A program made the translations under genes and the position numbers. Below are positions 7,274 to 10,284 of a stretch of DNA of 10,284 nucleotides, one piece after another. Each line of letters begins with the position of its first letter. Position 1 is the first letter of the stretch. The DNA is taken from the NCBI GenBank assembly GCA_964625865.1, contig CAZVEV010000222.1, positions 1 to 10,284 on the forward strand. The letters are read 5' to 3'. The DNA comes from CAZVEV01 sp964625865. GTDB taxonomy: Bacteria; Planctomycetota; Phycisphaerae; SM23-33. The notes beneath the pieces were generated by a model. That model was not told where the DNA came from. It saw only the letters and a list, made by a program, of their open reading frames with translations, and did not search any database.

Positions 7274-9082
7274 TCAGTCGGCGATCTCTACGACCCAGAT
7301 GTTGCGGTACTGGACCTTGTTGCGGTGGTCCTGAAGCATGAGGGAGTCTTTGGCGATCAGTCCGCTGGCGGCGGCAGCGGTGGTCTTGCCGGGCAGGGGC
7401 TGATCCTTGTGCGTCAAGATGCCGTTGTGCCGGACCGTCATCATCGGGCGGCGGATCAGCTTGCCGTCGGGCCCGGTCTTGGCGGCGGTGAACTCCACGT
7501 CGTACGTCTGCCACTTCAGCGGGGGCAGGCAGGCGTTGATCTTCGTGTTGGCGACCTTGTAGATCGAGCCGCAGTCGTTCGACCGGCTCTTGAGCCCGAA
7601 CGATTCGAGCACCTGCACCTCGTAGCGTCTCTGGAAGTAGACCCCGCTGTTGCCGCGTCCCTGGCCGCGCTTGGTCGGCTCGTACGGGCAACGGAATTCC
7701 ACGTGGAACCTCGCCGAGCCGAACTTGCGCTTCGTGAAGTTCGTGCCGCGTCCCACTTCCATTGCGCCGCTGTCCAGCGGGCGCCATGACGCGTTGGACC
7801 ACTCGGCCATCGACGGCTTGGCGCCGGGCTTGAACGGCAGGAGGACGATAGCCCCGGCCGGCGGCTTGGCGCCCAGCGTCGGGCTCTTCCGCTCGTTGTA
7901 CCTGTCGCCGTCGAACGTGTCGCCGTTGTCGGCCCGGGCGCTGACCATCTTGCTCGCGACCAGCAGGCCGGTCCAGCCACCGCCGGCGAGCTTGACGCGC
8001 CCGTCGGCGCCGACCTTGCCGGTCATCTCCACGCGGAACTGCTTGATGTTCGGGTCGGTCTTCCACAGTTCGCGCATCAGCGCCGCGCGGTACATGCCCT
8101 TGCCCTCTGCGATCACCTGCGCCACGCCGGGCCCCTTGACCCCGCCGAGGGCCAGCGTGCCGGTGTACTCGCCCATGAGCTTGTCGTCGACCGGCGCGGG
8201 CGCCGCGGTCTTGATCGGGGCCTTCAGCGGGCCCGACGGCGTCATGTCGGCTTCGATGTCGCCCAGGGCGAACTGGATGCCGTCCAGGTAGAACTGCAGC
8301 AGGTTGGCGTTCTGGAAGACCTTGGGGTTGTGGCCGAGCGAGCAGTAGAAGATCCGCCCCTTGCCGAGTTTCTTGACCCACGCCACCGCGTTGTCCTTGT
8401 CGGGGCGCTTGCCCTTGTCCTTGCATATGGTCATGTCCAGGCGCAGCAGGATGCGGAGCTTCTTGCGATCGTAGATCCGTGCAAACTGGTAGATCTCGTC
8501 GTGGACCATGAAGCCCTTGCCCGCGAAGACCTTCGTCAGCGCGTGCTTGGGATCGTCGATCGCGATACCGACGTTCTCGCTCCAGGGATGCCCGCAGAAG
8601 AACCCGCCGAAGATCGCGCCGGCCTTGTTGTCCGTCGCCGCGTGGATGCCCACCAGCCCGCCGCCGCCGGAGACGTACGCCTCGAGGTTCTCCTCCCACG
8701 TCTTGCCGTTGGCCGACTTGCCCCCACCACCGGTGGAGTTGTTCAGGCAGACCGCGTCGAAGTCCTTGAGCTTCTCGGGGACCAGCATCTCGGAGACCGC
8801 CTTGGCGTCGCGGGCGAAGACCAGCGTGTAGGCCCCGGTCTGGGCGCCCATGATCTCCATCGCCTTCTCGCCGGCAAACCGCCCGGCGTTGTGGCTGCGG
8901 TAGGACAGGACGAGCATCTTCCGCGGCTTGGCGGGTTTGGCGGTCGCTTGCTTCGGCGCCGCGGCCTTGATCTTGGCCAGGTCCTGCGGCGAGGGATCGC
9001 CTCCTCTCGCCGCCTTACACACACCTGCCGTCATCGCCTGGACCGCAACCACCATCACTGCCATCAGCACGAGTCGTTTCAT
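7274..9082 (-). CDS. Secreted ThuA-like / DUF1080 (3-keto-disaccharide hydrolase-like) fusion protein
   Basis: Predicted exported 602-residue protein. Signal peptide about 1-24 (MKRLVLMAVMVVAVQAMTAG), then a Pro/Ala/Lys linker. Residues 55-275 are a ThuA-like domain with the class I glutamine-amidotransferase fold: KMLVLSYRSHNAGRF, the FDAVCLNN strand, GGGGLVGIHAATD (139-151), GHPW (164-167), HDEIYQF (194-200) and YCSLGHN (246-252). Residues about 302-410 form a short beta-rich linker domain (GEYTG...). Residues about 413-602 are DUF1080: GNSGVYFQ (477-484), YEVQVLES (487-494), WQTYDVEF (524-531) and QDHRNKVQYRNIW (584-596). Studied DUF1080 members hydrolyse 3-keto-glycosides, and ThuA is linked to 3-keto-trehalose metabolism, so a role in breaking down oxidised disaccharides outside the cytoplasm is inferred. 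The ATG at 9082 is supported by an AGGAG and the signal peptide; the frame stays open to 9193 but that part is not protein-like. Confidence 0.88.
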   Translation of the reverse strand: MKRLVLMAVMVVAVQAMTAGVCKAARGGDPSPQDLAKIKAAAPKQATAKPAKPRKMLVLSYRSHNAGRFAGEKAMEIMGAQTGAYTLVFARDAKAVSEMLVPEKLKDFDAVCLNNSTGGGGKSANGKTWEENLEAYVSGGGGLVGIHAATDNKAGAIFGGFFCGHPWSENVGIAIDDPKHALTKVFAGKGFMVHDEIYQFARIYDRKKLRILLRLDMTICKDKGKRPDKDNAVAWVKKLGKGRIFYCSLGHNPKVFQNANLLQFYLDGIQFALGDIEADMTPSGPLKAPIKTAAPAPVDDKLMGEYTGTLALGGVKGPGVAQVIAEGKGMYRAALMRELWKTDPNIKQFRVEMTGKVGADGRVKLAGGGWTGLLVASKMVSARADNGDTFDGDRYNERKSPTLGAKPPAGAIVLLPFKPGAKPSMAEWSNASWRPLDSGAMEVGRGTNFTKRKFGSARFHVEFRCPYEPTKRGQGRGNSGVYFQRRYEVQVLESFGLKSRSNDCGSIYKVANTKINACLPPLKWQTYDVEFTAAKTGPDGKLIRRPMMTVRHNGILTHKDQPLPGKTTAAAASGLIAKDSLMLQDHRNKVQYRNIWVVEIAD

Positions 9083-9089
9083 GAGATAT

Positions 9090-9094
9090 CTCCT
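9090..9094 (-). promoter_or_regulatory. Ribosome binding site for gene 3
   Basis: On the minus strand AGGAG lies seven bases before the ATG whose first base is 9082. It fixes the start and rejects the upstream in-frame extension. Confidence 0.7.
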
Positions 9095-9128
9095 GTCCTG
9101 CAAGGTTAATCGACGCGCCGGACGCATT

Positions 9129-9156
9129 ATTCTAACCCCGCCGTGCCCCAAGTCTA
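9129..9156 (-). promoter_or_regulatory. Promoter candidate for gene 3
   Basis: Read on the minus strand: TAGACT (9156-9151), a 16-base spacer, TAGAAT (9134-9129). The -35 matches TTGACA at four of six positions and the -10 matches TATAAT at five of six. Start of transcription would be near 9122, about 40 bases before the ATG. Confidence 0.35.
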
Positions 9157-9298
9157 CCGCGACTTCCTTCCACGCCGGGGGCGAGCAGTGCACCGCACCT
9201 GATCAGGCAAGACAATGGCGAATGGCTCCGGGGCTCGTCCATCACGCCACCGCGAGGGCAGGCTCTACAGGTTCGATTGGGGCCGGTATCCTGAACGC

Positions 9299-9327
9299 CG
9301 TGTATTAGGCCACGGCTTCAGCCGTGG
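9299..9327 (+). repeat. Left terminal inverted repeat of the 208-base element
   Basis: Begins CGTGTATTAGG and ends with the hairpin CCACGGCTTCAGCCGTGG. All 29 bases match the reverse complement of 9478-9506. Confidence 0.9.
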
Positions 9328-9477
9328 TGTTCGGCGCGAACCAACGAGCACACCAGCCCGTTTCACGGGCTTCGGCCAAGGCCGCCCTGGGTTGGTTCTG
9401 CCGCCTGCGTGACGCGCTGCGTCGACGTTGGTAAGCCCGTTGAACGGGCTGATCGTGTTCCTGTTGGGCCTCGGATA

Positions 9478-9506
9478 CCACGGCTGAAGCCGTGGCCTAA
9501 TACACG
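9478..9506 (-). repeat. Right terminal inverted repeat of the 208-base element
   Basis: Begins with the hairpin CCACGGCTGAAGCCGTGG and ends CCTAATACACG. It is the exact reverse complement of 9299-9327. Confidence 0.9.
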
Positions 9507-9599
9507 ACGAGAATACGCGATGTCGTCCCGTCAGACACGGTCGATGGTGGCTCGTAACCGCAGTCCGCATACGCCCAAGAGACTACTTACTCAATGACG

Positions 9600-9635
9600 A
9601 TGCCTCCCCCTCGCGCGAGGTCGTCCCGGAGGCAT
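9600..9635. other. Hairpin with perfect 8-bp stem and inner 12-base palindrome
   Basis: ATGCCTCC (9600-9607) pairs with GGAGGCAT (9628-9635), and CCTCGCGCGAGG (9609-9620) inside it is a perfect palindrome. No T-run follows on either strand, so it is not a typical intrinsic terminator. It lies just before the promoter candidate of gene 4. A protein-binding site or the end of an upstream transcript are both possible. Confidence 0.5.
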
Positions 9636-9647
9636 CCACAAACGCGC

Positions 9648-9677
9648 TTGCACGGCGTGGCAGTGCGCTGATAGATT
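9648..9677 (+). promoter_or_regulatory. Weak promoter candidate for gene 4
   Basis: TTGCAC, an 18-base spacer, TAGATT. Both halves are imperfect. Start of transcription would be near 9684, immediately before the hairpin at 9687-9705. Confidence 0.25.
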
Positions 9678-9686
9678 CTCCTGCGT

Positions 9687-9705
9687 TGCGGACAACGGGT
9701 CCGCA
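9687..9705 (+). other. Leader hairpin upstream of gene 4
   Basis: TGCGGAC (9687-9693) pairs perfectly with GTCCGCA (9699-9705) around the loop AACGG. It would be close to the 5' end of the message and overlaps the first base of an alternative ATG at 9705, which argues against that start. No riboswitch class is recognised. Confidence 0.4.
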
Positions 9706-9734
9706 TGGCACGTAGGGCACGGGTTTCTAATGAG

Positions 9735-9741
9735 AAAGGGG
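9735..9741 (+). promoter_or_regulatory. Ribosome binding site deciding a GTG start for gene 4
   Basis: AAAGGGG lies five bases before the GTG at 9747. The in-frame ATG at 9705 has no purine-rich site and adds a charged stretch (MARRARVSNEKGDT) that looks like translated leader. Confidence 0.5.
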
Positions 9742-9746
9742 ACACC

Positions 9747-10250
9747 GTGGAACAGCTTCAATTCGAACCGATGGGCATTGGCGGAATTCTGGATCGGTCG
9801 TTCAGGTTGTACAAACAGAGCTTCATCCGCTTCATTGCGATCGTGGCGATTGTGAAGATCCCTATCGCGCTCCTGGCGTTCCTGCTGATCTCAGCGCAGG
9901 TCGAAGCCATGCTCGCGCAAGCGACGCAAGGGCCAAGCGCCGCCGCGGGGGCCGCAAAGCAGTTGGGCTACGTGGTGATTGCGACGGGGCTGTTGGCCGG
10001 TATCGCGCACTTGTTGAGCAGCGCCGCGTTGATCAGGGCCGTCTCCGGGAGCTACCTGGGGAGGTCTTTGAGCGTAGGACAGTCCTACAGCGGGGTCGTC
10101 GGGAAACTGCTGCCGCTCATCGGCGTCGTGATCGTGCTGACTCTCCTGATGATCCCCATCGTGATCGTCGGGATGATCGTCGCCGCGATCGCCGCGGCAA
10201 ACCACTGGCTCCTGGGAGTCCTGGTGATGGTGGTGTCAGCGCCGGTGTGA
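9747..10250 (+). CDS. Multi-pass membrane protein, probably truncated
   Basis: Predicted 167-residue inner-membrane protein of unknown function. The N-terminus (EPMGIGGILDRSFRLYKQSFIRFI) resembles membrane proteins related to the glycerophosphodiester phosphodiesterase membrane domain, which open with a short amphipathic segment before several helices. Hydrophobic segments: about 27-50, 73-97 and 121-151, and a last one from 153 that runs straight into the stop codon at 167 (WLLGVLVMVVSAPV). From memory, such proteins usually have about six segments and 250-330 residues, so the C-terminal part appears missing. No other frame continues the protein in the remaining 34 bases; all three contain stops or leave the window with no hydrophobic character. 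Premature stop, insertion or a genuinely short paralogue are all possible. The family assignment is tentative. The GTG start is chosen on the ribosome site. Confidence 0.6.
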   Translation: MEQLQFEPMGIGGILDRSFRLYKQSFIRFIAIVAIVKIPIALLAFLLISAQVEAMLAQATQGPSAAAGAAKQLGYVVIATGLLAGIAHLLSSAALIRAVSGSYLGRSLSVGQSYSGVVGKLLPLIGVVIVLTLLMIPIVIVGMIVAAIAAANHWLLGVLVMVVSAPV

Positions 10251-10284
10251 AAATGGGGTAAATCGGGCGGTTTGAAGATGCGCG

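Larger units (their letters stand above)
9299..9506. repeat. 208-base compound palindromic element (MITE- or BIME-like)
   Basis: The ends, 9299-9327 and 9478-9506, are perfect 29-base inverted repeats. Each contains its own hairpin, CCACGGCTTCAGCCGTGG (9310-9327) or CCACGGCTGAAGCCGTGG (9478-9495). Exactly 27 bases inward on each side lies a second pair, 9355-9372 and 9433-9450, matching as inverted repeats at 16 of 18 positions and also self-complementary (AGCCCGT...ACGGGCT). A fifth hairpin GACGC-GCT-GCGTC (9411-9423) lies near the centre. The two 27-base spacers match at only 12 positions. No transposase, and no clear target duplication, was seen. A non-autonomous mobile element or a REP doublet is the likeliest reading. 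Confidence 0.75.
9083..9746. other. Large intergenic region rich in palindromes
   Basis: 664 bases between the divergent starts of genes 3 and 4 with no convincing gene. It holds the promoter and ribosome site of gene 3, a 10-base palindrome CCTGATCAGG (9198-9207), the 208-base compound palindrome (9299-9506), a hairpin at 9600-9635, a weak promoter pair (9648-9677) and a hairpin at 9687-9705. Open frames of 60-125 codons run through it, but their products are low-complexity translations of the palindromes and have no plausible start sites. Nothing recognisable was seen in 9208-9298 or 9507-9599. Confidence 0.6.

Noticed and set aside
9208..9298. tRNA-like T-arm phrase GGTTCGATT near 9270
   Set aside because: The bases before and after the TTCGATT loop (ACAGG and GGGGC) do not pair, and no acceptor, D or anticodon arm can be built around it.
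9299..9506. CRISPR array
   Set aside because: The repeats are inverted, not direct, occur in two pairs only, and there is no series of regular spacers.
9265..9570. Minus-strand open frame of 101 codons, and similar plus-strand frames, through the 208-base element
   Set aside because: They are translations of the palindromes (repeated RLKPWPN-like phrases), without ribosome sites or protein-like composition.
9600..9635. Intrinsic terminator
   Set aside because: The stem is strong but no T-run follows it on either strand, so it is recorded only as a hairpin.

Overview
The window is GC-rich bacterial DNA that looks planctomycetal. The indicators are a very large secreted protein joining a discoidin-like domain, a hydrazine-synthase-alpha-like beta-propeller and cytochrome core, and a formylglycine-generating-enzyme-like domain; a secreted ThuA-DUF1080 fusion; and intergenic palindromes of a kind I recall as common in that phylum. 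The taxonomic assignment is inference.

Layout. Positions 1-353 are a leader with a 7+7 dyad, a weak promoter candidate and a small hairpin. Gene 1 (354-4763, +) encodes a 1469-residue exported diheme HzsA-like multidomain protein. Gene 2 (4826-7123, +) follows after 62 bases with its own ribosome site, probably in the same transcript, and encodes a 765-residue exported protein built almost wholly of Kelch-like blades. Gene 3 (7274-9082, -) converges on it and encodes a 602-residue exported ThuA-like plus DUF1080 (3-keto-disaccharide hydrolase-like) protein. A 60-base imperfect palindrome lies between the converging genes. A 664-base gap (9083-9746) follows. It holds the leader of gene 3, a striking 208-base compound palindrome (9299-9506) with perfect 29-base terminal inverted repeats and five nested hairpins, and two further hairpins. 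Gene 4 (9747-10250, +) encodes a 167-residue multi-pass membrane protein that seems short for its type.

How the genes may work together: genes 1-3 all encode predicted exported proteins with carbohydrate- or ligand-binding folds (discoidin, Kelch propeller, DUF1080 jelly-roll). That fits extracytoplasmic handling of glycans or modified sugars, with gene 1 adding c-type heme redox chemistry or electron transfer. No substrate can be assigned from sequence. Gene 4 is separated from the rest and looks unrelated.

No rRNA, tRNA, CRISPR array, transposase or integrase was seen. The two most interesting items are the HzsA-like core fused to an FGE-like domain without its usual cysteine pair, and the nested 208-base palindromic element.
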